Of a stretch of 32,711 nucleotides of DNA, positions 1 to 7,752 are shown piece after piece. Each line of letters begins with the position of its first letter. Position 1 is the stretch's first letter. Where the stretch lies: the NCBI GenBank assembly GCA_963777625.1, contig CAVZRO010000014.1, positions 1 through 32,711 of the forward strand, read 5' to 3'. The stretch is from DATDIC01 sp963777625 (GTDB taxonomy: Bacteria > Pseudomonadota > Alphaproteobacteria > Acetobacterales > Acetobacteraceae). The notes below the pieces were generated by a model. It was not told the origin of the DNA and ran no database searches. It worked only from the letters and a program-made list of their open reading frames with translations. The translations under genes were made by a program, and so were the position numbers.

Positions 1-592
1 TCGCGCGCGCTCCACGGTGGAGATCGGCAATTTCATCGGCTGGGAAAACGCCCATCACGTGCTGTACGCCGGCGCGCTGGACATCGCCGTCGGGCCGCGC
101 TGGCACTCCACCTACGAGATGGCGTGCAACGCCGTGAGGATGTTCATCGATGGCGAAACCCTGCATGCCGTCCCCTATGGCGGGGCCGGCGAGCGCGAAA
201 CCGCCCTGCTGGCAAATACCGGCACGCTCGATCAGCAGGAAGCGGCGGAGCTGACCCGCGCCATCATTCGCGAACCCGAGCCAGCCTTCATCGAGGTGCT
301 CAGCCGCCTGCTGCTGGCCGGCAAGAGCCCGCGGCGCATCCTGGATGCGATCCAGATCGCCGCTGCCCAGGTGGTGATCGAGACGCAGAAGGACAGCAAC
401 TTCTCGATGCCGCACCACTGTTACGAATACTGCAACACGCTGGGCTGGTACTACGATCATTTCGAGCACCCGTTGCGCCTGAAACTCCTCTACGTGGCGG
501 CGTCGTTCCTGAACCGCGCCGCCTCGCATCAGCGCGGACCGGCGACGCCAACCAGCCCGTCATCAGGCCGCCGGCGGGGGCGGACCGGATGA
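1..592 (+). CDS. Unidentified helical protein, 3' part (5' end outside window)
   Basis: The reading frame is open from base 2, so the true start lies upstream and only the last 197 or so residues are visible. The visible part looks alpha-helical and is rich in His, Tyr and Cys: an HHVLYAG segment near the beginning and an MPHHCYEYCNTLGWYY segment near the end could bind a metal or cofactor. It distantly recalls the helical C-terminal region of some Rieske-domain fusion proteins, but this is recollection and I do not assign a function. No signal peptide or membrane segment is visible in this part. The last 20 or so residues are low in complexity (Ser, Arg, Gly). The stop codon overlaps the start of the next ORF as ATGA at 589-592, so the two genes are probably translationally coupled. 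Confidence 0.6.
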   Translation, partial: RARSTVEIGNFIGWENAHHVLYAGALDIAVGPRWHSTYEMACNAVRMFIDGETLHAVPYGGAGERETALLANTGTLDQQEAAELTRAIIREPEPAFIEVLSRLLLAGKSPRRILDAIQIAAAQVVIETQKDSNFSMPHHCYEYCNTLGWYYDHFEHPLRLKLLYVAASFLNRAASHQRGPATPTSPSSGRRRGRTG

Positions 593-927
593 CCGCCGGC
601 AAGCTGCTGGAACGGGTGGAAGGCGCCATCCTGTCACTGAACGGACCCGAAAGCCTGGCATGGACGCAGGCGTATCTCGACAATATCGCCGACCGCGCAC
701 CCATCGTGGAGCGCGTGGCGCTGGCTGCGTGCCGCATGGGCAACGATCCCCACAACCAGGAGATCGCCCAGTGCATGCTGCAGGATTTCGGCAAGAACCG
801 CAGCGCGGAGAAGGATAAGCTGCTGCTGGCCGCCGCCTACCACACCGCCGTGCACCGCAAATATGGCGACGTGCAGGAACCGAGCCGGCGGTTCGCGCAG
901 GCGTTCGGGGTGACGGAACTGGCGTAG
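589..927 (+). CDS. Small hypothetical protein, 112 aa, coupled to the upstream gene
   Basis: The ATG at 589 lies inside the stop of the preceding gene (ATGA), the classical arrangement for translational coupling. The product begins MTAGKLLERVEG and is a soluble, largely helical protein. Its features are an ALAACRMGNDPHNQEIAQC segment and a His/Lys-rich HTAVHRKYGD segment near the C-terminus. I do not recognise the family. Because the frame changes exactly at the junction, it could instead be the true C-terminal part of the upstream protein separated by a frameshift. The clean ATGA overlap and sensible N-terminus favour two genes. A 12-bp hairpin follows it. Confidence 0.5.
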   Translation: MTAGKLLERVEGAILSLNGPESLAWTQAYLDNIADRAPIVERVALAACRMGNDPHNQEIAQCMLQDFGKNRSAEKDKLLLAAAYHTAVHRKYGDVQEPSRRFAQAFGVTELA

Positions 928-951
928 CGTCTCGATCACCCGAAACGACAA

Positions 952-989
952 CAGCCAGCCGGTTCGCCTACGGGCTTACCGGCTGGCTG
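952..989. terminator. Bidirectional hairpin between convergent genes
   Basis: A perfect 12-bp inverted repeat (CAGCCAGCCGGT at 952-963, complement at 978-989) with a 14-base loop lies between the plus-strand ORF ending at 927 and the minus-strand transporter gene. There is no long T-run. It overlaps the last codons of the transporter if that gene is read through its frameshift to 968. Confidence 0.55.
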
Positions 990-1026
990 ACGTCCCGCAG
1001 CCCAACGGCGTAATGCAGCACCACGA

Positions 1027-2295
1027 TCAGGATCGAAGCGACCAGGAAAATCCTGACATCGCCACGAATGCCAGCGCGAAGCTGTCCGTCACCTGCCGCG
1101 TCCAACCCACCACGTACGGACCGACCAGGCCACCGAGATTGCCGACGGAGATGATCAGCGCGATCCCCGCGGCGGCGGCCTGCCCGCTTAGGAACGACGG
1201 GGGAATTGCCCAGAACGTGCCGAAGAACCCGAACGTGCCGACCATGCCCAGGGTCAGCGCCACCATCGCCAGTACCGGCGAGTTCATCGCCGCGCTGACA
1301 CCGAACGCTACCGTCGCCAGGAGTCCGGCGGTGGCCACGTGCCAGGTCCGTTCCAGCTTCCGGTCCGAATGCCGCGCCCACAGGATCATGCCAATCGCGC
1401 CGCACAGATAGGGAATGGCGGCAACGAAACCGACCTGCAGGTTCGTCAGGCCAAATTCCTTGATCACCGTCGGCAGCCACAGACTGATGCCGGAATTGCC
1501 GACGATGTAGCAGAAATTGATCAGCGCCAGCGTCAGCACGCGCCCGTTCGTCAGTACCTGGACCAGCGTGTATTTGTGCCGCTGCTCCAGTTCCGCGCGT
1601 TCACGGGCCAGCACGTTCTGCAGCCAGGAACGCTCCGGCTCGGTGAGCCAGTCGGCCTTGGCGGGCGTATCCGTCAGCACGCGCAGGCAGACGAAGCCCA
1701 GAATGATGGCCGGTATGCCCTCTAGGATGAACAGCCACTGCCAGCCATGCAGCCCCCAGATCCCGTTCAGCCCGAGCAAGGCGCCCGAAATAGGATTACC
1801 GATCACGCCGGTAATCGGCACCGCGACGAGAAACGCCACCATCGCCTTGGCGCGCCACACGTTGGGGAACCACAGGGTGAGATAATAGCAGATGCCCGGC
1901 ACGAACCCTGCTTCCGCCACACCCAGCAGGAATCGCACGATATAGAAGTGAGTGGCGGTGTTGACGAGGAAGGTTGCCGACGACACGATACCCCAGCTTA
2001 TCATGATGCGGGCGATCCACAGCCGCGCACCGAACCGGTGCAGCATCAGATTGCTTGGTATCTCGCACAACACGTAGCCGGCGGCGAAAATGCCAAATCC
2101 AAGTCCCAGGGCCTCCGGCCCCAGACCGAGGTCATGCCGCATGGTCAACGCCGCCACGCTCACATTCAACCGGTCCAGGAAGCTGACCACGTAGGCGGTG
2201 AACAGGAACGGTATCAGGCGCCAAAGCAGCTTGCGGAACAACGCATTCTGCATCGTGCTGTCGAACCGCACAGCCGGTATCGTATTCACGTCCAT
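1027..2295 (-). CDS. MFS permease (anion:cation symporter / phthalate permease type), C-terminus frameshifted
   Basis: This is an inner-membrane major facilitator superfamily transporter, expected to import an organic anion or similar small molecule by proton symport. Visible marks are the N-terminal FLDRLNVSVAALTM segment typical of this family, many hydrophobic helices, a central cytoplasmic loop (about residues 190-240) rich in charged residues, and ARHSDRKLERTWH in the second half. The ORF gives 422 residues and ends with a strange SWSLRS tail. Another frame just downstream encodes a good last helix and tail (FLVASILIVVLHYAVGLRD...) ending at a TAG at 968-970. The natural gene is therefore about 440 codons, broken at the AAAA run 1047-1050. 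It starts 12 bases after the flavoprotein gene stops and is the last gene of the minus-strand operon. The substrate is unknown; context suggests the compound handled by the amine oxidase or flavoprotein. Confidence 0.85.
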   Translation of the reverse strand: MDVNTIPAVRFDSTMQNALFRKLLWRLIPFLFTAYVVSFLDRLNVSVAALTMRHDLGLGPEALGLGFGIFAAGYVLCEIPSNLMLHRFGARLWIARIMISWGIVSSATFLVNTATHFYIVRFLLGVAEAGFVPGICYYLTLWFPNVWRAKAMVAFLVAVPITGVIGNPISGALLGLNGIWGLHGWQWLFILEGIPAIILGFVCLRVLTDTPAKADWLTEPERSWLQNVLARERAELEQRHKYTLVQVLTNGRVLTLALINFCYIVGNSGISLWLPTVIKEFGLTNLQVGFVAAIPYLCGAIGMILWARHSDRKLERTWHVATAGLLATVAFGVSAAMNSPVLAMVALTLGMVGTFGFFGTFWAIPPSFLSGQAAAAGIALIISVGNLGGLVGPYVVGWTRQVTDSFALAFVAMSGFSWSLRS

Positions 2296-2307
2296 GATTT
2301 TGCCGTC

Positions 2308-3909
2308 CTAATTCGTTTGTGCCATGTCGCGGGCGGCGATCATGCCGAACGTCATCGCGGAAGCCAGGGAGAAACCGGTTTGATAGCCGGAACCCGTCTC
2401 GGTACGCGCCGCGGCGTTGCCGATCGCGTACAGGCCGGGAATGGTCCGGCCGCGGACATGCAGCACGCGCGCCCGCTGGTCGGCGTCGATTCCAGCCGAC
2501 GCCATTGCGGTCGGATGCAACTCGATGCCATAAAAGGGCGGCCGTTCGATCGTGCCGAGCGTGGTCGCCGGGCTGAACTGTGTCAGTCCCCACGGTGTCT
2601 CGCCGCGATGAAATTCCGTGTCGGCACCCTGCCTGACATCTTCGTTGAAACGATGAATTGTTGTTGTCAGGCCGTCGGCGTCGATATGCAGCGCGGCGGC
2701 GAGCGCCGCGATGGTCTCGCCGCGCTCCACCCAGCCGGGAATGGCCGCACCCGGCGGCCGGCCACCGAAGGAGTGCGTCCGGGCATATTGCTCGTCGAAC
2801 ACCAGGAAGCAGGGCAGGTTCGGCTGCTCCCGGCGCCTGACATCGAACTGCCGAAGGCTGGGTGTGATCGCCTGAAAGAACGTCTCGTCGGTGAACCGGC
2901 GGCCGGCGCGGTTCACAACCATCGTGTGCCGCGCGGCAAGCTCCTGCGTGCCCGACAGGCGGCACACCGGGGTCCCGTCCGGCGCATCGTCCGGATTGCG
3001 GAAGCCCAGGAAGACTCCCAGGTTGTTGCCGATCACGCGCACCGCGGCGCCGATTTCGGTGGCCATGATCAGGCCATCGCCGGTGATGGTTTCAGGAAAC
3101 ATGGACTGCCAACCCGGCAGGGCTTCAAAGTTTGCCACCAGCTTCGGGCTCAATTCGTATCCTCCGCAAGCGAGCACCACGCCACGATGGGCAGCGATCA
3201 CTTCACCGTCGCTCGTAGCGATCCCTGTCACCCGGCCGCCTTCAGTGACCAACCGCTCGACCGGCACGCCGGCTTTGAATGCAACTCCCCGCTCGGCAGC
3301 CAGGGTGAACAGCCAAGCCACCAGGCCCGCGCCAGCGCCACGCAGATCCTGTTGCTCGCGTTCCGGCTGCGTGGCCGCGTCCCATGCCGCCTGGCTGTTC
3401 ACGCCGCCGAGCCTGATCACCTCGCTGCCGTCGAGCCGGAACAATCTGCCCGCCGGCAACGCGAGCAGACTCTGATATTGGCCCAACTTGCTGCCGGAAA
3501 TCGGCGGCACCTCGACGATCCGGCCGCCTGACTTCGCGCCAGGCGCGACGCCGTGATAGTGATCGATGCGCGGCGTGAGCTGGACAGCCAGTCCGCACAA
3601 TTCAAAAAATTCCAGTGCGCGCGGCGCGTGGCTGGCGAACGCGTGCATGCGTTCCATATCGAGCCCGTCGGCGCCGACATAACGAAGATAGGCGGTGACT
3701 TCCTCGATGCTATCGCTGCCGCCGGCCGCTGCGTTGAGGTGATTGGCGCCGACCCAGAGGGAGCCGGCCGAGATTGCCGTGCCGCCGCCGAACTTCTCGG
3801 CCTTTTCGAGCACAATGCAACTAAGTCCGAGTTCCGCCGCGGCAACCGCGCATGACAGACCTGCCGCGCCGGATCCCACGATGACCACATCGTAGGCGTC
3901 TTCCGGCAT
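2308..3909 (-). CDS. FAD-dependent oxidoreductase, fumarate reductase / 3-ketosteroid dehydrogenase type
   Basis: A 533-residue soluble flavoprotein of the FAD_binding_2 family (succinate dehydrogenase/fumarate reductase flavoprotein, ketosteroid dehydrogenase). The N-terminal Rossmann motif is VIVGSGAAG (residues 9-17), followed by an acidic strand end (VLEKAEKFGGG). The usual capping-domain region is present, as is an HTMVVNRAGRRFTDE motif. The C-terminal FAD contact is ETGSGYQTGFSLASAMTFG. It would oxidise or reduce a C-C bond in an organic substrate; the substrate cannot be read from sequence. No heme domain, flavin-transfer domain or signal peptide is seen. The start ATG is preceded by GGGGGA about seven bases away. 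That site lies inside a long hairpin, so translation may be controlled. It sits between the amine oxidase and MFS genes in one operon. Confidence 0.85.
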   Translation of the reverse strand: MPEDAYDVVIVGSGAAGLSCAVAAAELGLSCIVLEKAEKFGGGTAISAGSLWVGANHLNAAAGGSDSIEEVTAYLRYVGADGLDMERMHAFASHAPRALEFFELCGLAVQLTPRIDHYHGVAPGAKSGGRIVEVPPISGSKLGQYQSLLALPAGRLFRLDGSEVIRLGGVNSQAAWDAATQPEREQQDLRGAGAGLVAWLFTLAAERGVAFKAGVPVERLVTEGGRVTGIATSDGEVIAAHRGVVLACGGYELSPKLVANFEALPGWQSMFPETITGDGLIMATEIGAAVRVIGNNLGVFLGFRNPDDAPDGTPVCRLSGTQELAARHTMVVNRAGRRFTDETFFQAITPSLRQFDVRRREQPNLPCFLVFDEQYARTHSFGGRPPGAAIPGWVERGETIAALAAALHIDADGLTTTIHRFNEDVRQGADTEFHRGETPWGLTQFSPATTLGTIERPPFYGIELHPTAMASAGIDADQRARVLHVRGRTIPGLYAIGNAAARTETGSGYQTGFSLASAMTFGMIAARDMAQTN

Positions 3910-3914
3910 CTACG

Positions 3915-3965
3915 TTTCCCCCAATGGTTGACCCTTGCTTTACAGCAGGGTCAACCGTTGGGAAA
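3915..3965 (-). promoter_or_regulatory. Long hairpin that includes the flavoprotein ribosome binding site
   Basis: The 91-base gap between the amine oxidase stop and the flavoprotein start contains a nearly complete inverted repeat of about 21 bp. Its core is GGTTGACCC (3926-3934) pairing with GGGTCAACC (3948-3956), extended inward by GCT/AGC and outward by TTTCCC (3915-3920) with GGGAAA (3960-3965). On the minus strand the GGGGGA ribosome binding site of the flavoprotein gene is part of the outer stem. It could act as an operator palindrome, an RNA-processing hairpin, a partial terminator or a lid over the ribosome binding site. Confidence 0.55.
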
Positions 3966-4000
3966 CCTCCGGAATGTCGAGCGCGTGGGCGCCCGTTACG

Positions 4001-5986
4001 TCACTCGCAGCAGTCGGACTGTGCGGACGTGCAGCAACTGGCGGCGTTCTGCGTTCGCGGCAGGTCGATGACGGGATTCTGGTCGAAGAAGCCGAACGGC
4101 ACCAGCTTGAAACCGCACGTCACGCAGGGCTGCACCGGATGATCCTCCGGCCGCGGCAGATGATGCACGCCAAAACTATGCCACAGCACGACGTTGGTGT
4201 TCTCGATATTGCGGTCGCGCGCGGTCCAGGTCTCGATGCCGTCGTCGCCGCGCGACTGATTGACGAACTCGCCGGCCGGGAAACGCTCGTCCGGGTGGAA
4301 CGGCGTCACCCAAAGCTGATGCTGGATGAACCGGCCACGCCGTCCGGACGGGCTGTCGGGATGGGTGAAAGGTTGCACGGCGGACCCGGCTTCCAGCTTG
4401 TAGGCGGTCGGCTTGCCGACCCAGTTCCGTGTCCCCGGGTTGACGATCTTCCAATAGCGCATGCGCGAAAAGTCAAAGTCCCGCCGCGCCTCGCTTTCCT
4501 TCGTCAGCTTGCGTTCCTCGACAAAGAACGCGTTGCCGTACGGATTTTCTGGCCCGCTGGGCGGAGCGATCGTGTCGCATTCGACGACCGTGTTGGCCGG
4601 CCCGTCGACATCCATGTCCAGCCGGGCGCTGAAAATGTGCTGGTGGATATGGCCGACGATGCCGGGCGCCACCTCCGACCCGTATTTGCCGGGCTGGCCG
4701 GGATGGCAGCCGGCGGTGTTGATGATGCCGGTCGCCTTCATCTCGTACTCGATGCGGCCATCCTGATGCAGATACCAGTAGGACGCGTATTCATAGTTGC
4801 CGATGGTGGAGATCGAGGAAACCACCAGCTTCCGGGCGCGGCGGACCTCGGTACGGTCGCTGCGCACGTCGAAATGCTTCCAGGCGAGACCGGCATCCTC
4901 CTCGTGCAGGCAGATCGCGTTCTCGATCGTGCGTGGCACGCCGAACACATCGGGGACCACGGCATCGAAATAATGGATCGTGCCCAGACAGTCGCATCCG
5001 AGCTTCAGCGAGTTGGCCATCCGGCCAAAGCCGATCTCGCCGCTATCGAACACGTTCTTCCGGTAATGGCTGCGCTCCGGCGTGCCGTACGGCACCACCA
5101 TTTCCGCGATGGAGGCGCGGTACAGCACCGGACGTCGCCGCCCCTCGTGCGTATAGCCGATCAGGTGCAGCACCAGACCCTCGCGGCCATTGAAGCCGAC
5201 GCGGAAATCCCAGTTCTCCCACCTCACATGATTCCCGGCGACGCGATATCCGGGACCGTCCGGCTGCACCACGTCGAGCGGGACGGAGGGTGCCCGAAAC
5301 TCCGTCAGCACATCAGCGTCGAAGTTGCGCGGCGTACGCGGCACGGGAATATAGTCGCCTGACGCCTCGAAGTGATCCTCGATGCGCAGCACCTCCAGCG
5401 TACTGAGGTCGATCAGCGCGTGCAGCCCCTCGACCGGATGGGCATAGTAATTGTCGAGCGGGAAATTCCGCATCCAGACGAAGCAGTTGAGCACCCGACG
5501 ATTTTGCTCGATCTTGTGATTGAAATCCCCGACCGTCCACGGGTCGATGCACATATTGTCCACTTCGCCGAGCAACCCGCGGCGGCGCAGCGCCTCCTGA
5601 AAGCGCGGGTCGGCTTTCACCGTCTTCTCAATCAGCAAAACCTCTTCCACGGCGACCATCGCGCGTGCGTCGGGCCGGAAGATTTTCGCGATCACCTCGC
5701 CGGTACCGAGATCAGCCCGCCCCTGCCACACCCCCATCACGCCGCGCCGGTAGATATTGAACCGCGCAATGCGGGAGAATGGCGCGCCCGGCACATGATT
5801 GCGCGCAACCTGCTTCTCGGGTTCCTCGATGTCGATGGTTTCGACCCGCAGGTCCGCTCCCCAGGGAAAATGCGCCTGGATGATCTGGGTGGCGCGGGCG
5901 ATCTCCGCCGCGGAGAGCGGATCCAGCGGATGCGAGGCCGTACCGGCCGGTTCCTGGTAGGACGCACTCTGAACTGGATGATCCAT
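4001..5986 (-). CDS. Primary-amine oxidase, copper/topaquinone type
   Basis: A 661-residue copper amine oxidase that would oxidise a primary amine to the aldehyde, releasing ammonia and hydrogen peroxide. All catalytic elements are visible: the topaquinone motif NYEY with precursor Tyr398, copper ligands His448 and His450 (HQHIFSARLDM) and His603 (NVVLWHSFG), and the catalytic base Asp314 in FDSGE. The GCDCLG...NAICLHEED segment of the family is also present. The length matches bacterial phenylethylamine/tyramine oxidases. Two departures stand out. The residue two before the catalytic Asp, a gate Tyr in the Arthrobacter enzyme, is Val312. The protein also ends in a Cys-rich tail (SCCTSAQSDCC). 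No signal peptide is visible, so it should be cytoplasmic. It heads the minus-strand operon and is divergent from the ABC/lyase genes. Start site: no strong Shine-Dalgarno is seen. Confidence 0.93.
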   Translation of the reverse strand: MDHPVQSASYQEPAGTASHPLDPLSAAEIARATQIIQAHFPWGADLRVETIDIEEPEKQVARNHVPGAPFSRIARFNIYRRGVMGVWQGRADLGTGEVIAKIFRPDARAMVAVEEVLLIEKTVKADPRFQEALRRRGLLGEVDNMCIDPWTVGDFNHKIEQNRRVLNCFVWMRNFPLDNYYAHPVEGLHALIDLSTLEVLRIEDHFEASGDYIPVPRTPRNFDADVLTEFRAPSVPLDVVQPDGPGYRVAGNHVRWENWDFRVGFNGREGLVLHLIGYTHEGRRRPVLYRASIAEMVVPYGTPERSHYRKNVFDSGEIGFGRMANSLKLGCDCLGTIHYFDAVVPDVFGVPRTIENAICLHEEDAGLAWKHFDVRSDRTEVRRARKLVVSSISTIGNYEYASYWYLHQDGRIEYEMKATGIINTAGCHPGQPGKYGSEVAPGIVGHIHQHIFSARLDMDVDGPANTVVECDTIAPPSGPENPYGNAFFVEERKLTKESEARRDFDFSRMRYWKIVNPGTRNWVGKPTAYKLEAGSAVQPFTHPDSPSGRRGRFIQHQLWVTPFHPDERFPAGEFVNQSRGDDGIETWTARDRNIENTNVVLWHSFGVHHLPRPEDHPVQPCVTCGFKLVPFGFFDQNPVIDLPRTQNAASCCTSAQSDCCE

Positions 5987-6235
5987 GGAATTGCTGACCC
6001 CACATCGAGATTTGCCAGTGCCGCGGCCGCTCGCGTCGCAACCTCATGGTATCACGCGGCCGCTACGCTCGCCATGCCCCCCGGCGACAGGGGAACGGTT
6101 GTTTCGTGTCCCGTACATGTTCTTATGGCGGAATATCCCGCTTGGTCCCATTGCGTGGTTTCCGCAGACAGCTAACCTGGGCGCTTGATCGGTGTCCCGC
6201 CCCCCCACGGACATATCGGGCAAGGAAGGTTAGCA
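5987..6235. promoter_or_regulatory. Divergent intergenic region between amine oxidase and ABC binding-protein genes
   Basis: These 249 bases must hold the promoters for both the minus-strand amine oxidase operon and the plus-strand ABC/lyase operon. GCGGCCGC occurs twice (near 6023 and 6055). I could not pick out convincing -35/-10 boxes or a clear operator. No regulator gene adjoins it. On the plus side the region ends with a good ribosome binding site (AAGGAAGG at 6222-6229). Confidence 0.4.
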
Positions 6236-7060
6236 ATGCGAATCGTGATCCGTGCATCATGGGTGCTGCTGGCACTGCTTGCCTGTCTCCCGGTCGCTTC
6301 ACGCGCGGCGCCGCCACTGCCACCCGACATTGCCGCCCTCGGCGTACTCCGGGTCGGCGTGAAATGCGACTATCCGCCGTCAGGCTTTCTGGATGCCAAC
6401 CGGAACTTTGCCGGCATCGAGGTCGACATGGCGCGCTATCTGGCAACCAAGGCGTTCGGATCGCCCGGTAAAGCGGCGCTGCAATGCGTAACGGCGGAAA
6501 ACCGTATTCCGGCGCTGATCGGCAAGAAGATCGACCTGATCATTGCCACGCTCGGCGCGACGCCGGAGCGGGCGCGGGTGATCGCCTTCAGCGATCCGTA
6601 TCAGTGGGGCGGCGGCGATGTGCTGGTGCCGAAGGACAGCCCCATCCACACCATGGCCGACCTCAAGGGCCATAAGGTGGTGGTCCTGAAAGGCACCACC
6701 GAGGAAGCGTGGTTCACCGACAAGATGCCCGATCTGGAGTTGCTGAAACTCAACAGCGTCGCCGACGCGATGCAGGCGCTGCGCGGCGGTCGGGTCGATG
6801 CCTATGCGCATGACGATTCGGTGCTGGCCCAGCTCGCCGCCAAGAACCCCGACCTGCGGCTGATCGGCACGCCCTACGCCATCAATGTCGCGGCGATCGG
6901 CATCCGCAAAGGCGACACCGCCCTGCAGGCGTGGGTGAACGCAGAGCTGGCGGACATGAAAGCCGACGGGCTGTTCCAGAAATCGATCGATAAATGGGTG
7001 CAGCCGGCGCTGCAGCCGCTGATGGACAAGCAGTTCCTGACGCCGAAGCCGAAGGACTAG
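6236..7060 (+). CDS. ABC transporter substrate-binding protein, polar amino-acid type
   Basis: A 274-residue periplasmic binding protein of the SBP_bac_3 family that would capture an amino acid or related polar ligand for the two permeases that follow. A signal peptide covers about residues 1-24 (hydrophobic WVLLALLACLPVASRA, cleavage before APPLPP). The family signature follows as LRVGVKCDYPPSGFLDANRNF and AGIEVDMARYLA. Later marks are RIPALIGKKIDLIIATLGATPERARVIAFSDPY and the hinge-side DAMQALRGGRVDAYAHDD. I place the start at the ATG at 6236 because AAGGAAGG lies six bases upstream and it begins the signal peptide; the frame itself is open further upstream. The next gene starts 21 bases downstream. 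Confidence 0.9.
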   Translation: MRIVIRASWVLLALLACLPVASRAAPPLPPDIAALGVLRVGVKCDYPPSGFLDANRNFAGIEVDMARYLATKAFGSPGKAALQCVTAENRIPALIGKKIDLIIATLGATPERARVIAFSDPYQWGGGDVLVPKDSPIHTMADLKGHKVVVLKGTTEEAWFTDKMPDLELLKLNSVADAMQALRGGRVDAYAHDDSVLAQLAAKNPDLRLIGTPYAINVAAIGIRKGDTALQAWVNAELADMKADGLFQKSIDKWVQPALQPLMDKQFLTPKPKD

Positions 7061-7081
7061 CCAGCCCCGCGCCCGACCGAC

Positions 7082-7750
7082 GTGGATTACGATTTCGACT
7101 GGTCCTATATCTGGCAATCGCGGCTGCCGCTGCTGCGCGGTCTGGAGATCACGCTGGAAGTCAGCGCCATCGGTATCGTGCTGGCGATCATCGTCGGGGT
7201 GACTGGCGGCTTCATCCGCATCTTCCGCCTGCGCGGCGCCAACGAGCTGGTGATCGGCTACGTGGAGCTGATCCGCAACACGCCAATCCTCGCCCAGCTC
7301 TTCTTCATCTTTTACGGCCTGCCGGAGCTCGGCATGAAGCCATCGCCGTTCTGGTCCGGCGTGCTGATGCTGACCTTGTGGGGCGGCGCCTACAATGTGG
7401 AGAGCATGCGCGGCGCGCTGGGATCGGTCGATCAGGGGCTGCGCGAGGCAGCCTATTCGCTCGGGCTGCGACGCGGCCAGTATTTCCGCTTCATCGCCGT
7501 GCCGGTCGCGCTGCGGCTGGCGCTGCCGACGATCCTGAACACCGCCATCTCGATGCTGAAGAACTCCGCGCTGCTGCAGACGATCGGGCTGGCGGAGCTG
7601 ACCTTCGTGGCGGTCGATCGGGCGTCGCAAAGCTACCGCACGCTGGAGATGTTCGGCACGATCGGGGCGATCTACCTGGCGGTCGGACTGGGTCTGGCGA
7701 GTTGCGTCGGCCGGCTGGAGATCCGGCTGCATCGGCCGTTCCGGGTGTAG
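7082..7750 (+). CDS. Amino-acid ABC transporter permease (first of two)
   Basis: A 222-residue inner-membrane permease of the polar amino-acid (HisM/GlnP) type. The N-terminal family motif is YVELIRNTPILAQLFFIFYG. The EAA loop that docks the ATPase is GALGSVDQGLREAAYSLGLRRGQYFRFIAVPVALR. Several hydrophobic helices surround these motifs. It starts with GTG at 7082; there is no in-frame ATG before the conserved region. The second permease starts two bases after this stop, so the two almost certainly form a heterodimer. The usual ATP-binding gene is absent here. Confidence 0.88.
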   Translation: MDYDFDWSYIWQSRLPLLRGLEITLEVSAIGIVLAIIVGVTGGFIRIFRLRGANELVIGYVELIRNTPILAQLFFIFYGLPELGMKPSPFWSGVLMLTLWGGAYNVESMRGALGSVDQGLREAAYSLGLRRGQYFRFIAVPVALRLALPTILNTAISMLKNSALLQTIGLAELTFVAVDRASQSYRTLEMFGTIGAIYLAVGLGLASCVGRLEIRLHRPFRV

Positions 7751-7752
7751 CG

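Noticed and set aside
1747..3531. 594-codon plus-strand frame opposite the MFS and flavoprotein genes
   Set aside because: It spans two real minus-strand genes and their junction and shows no family motif.
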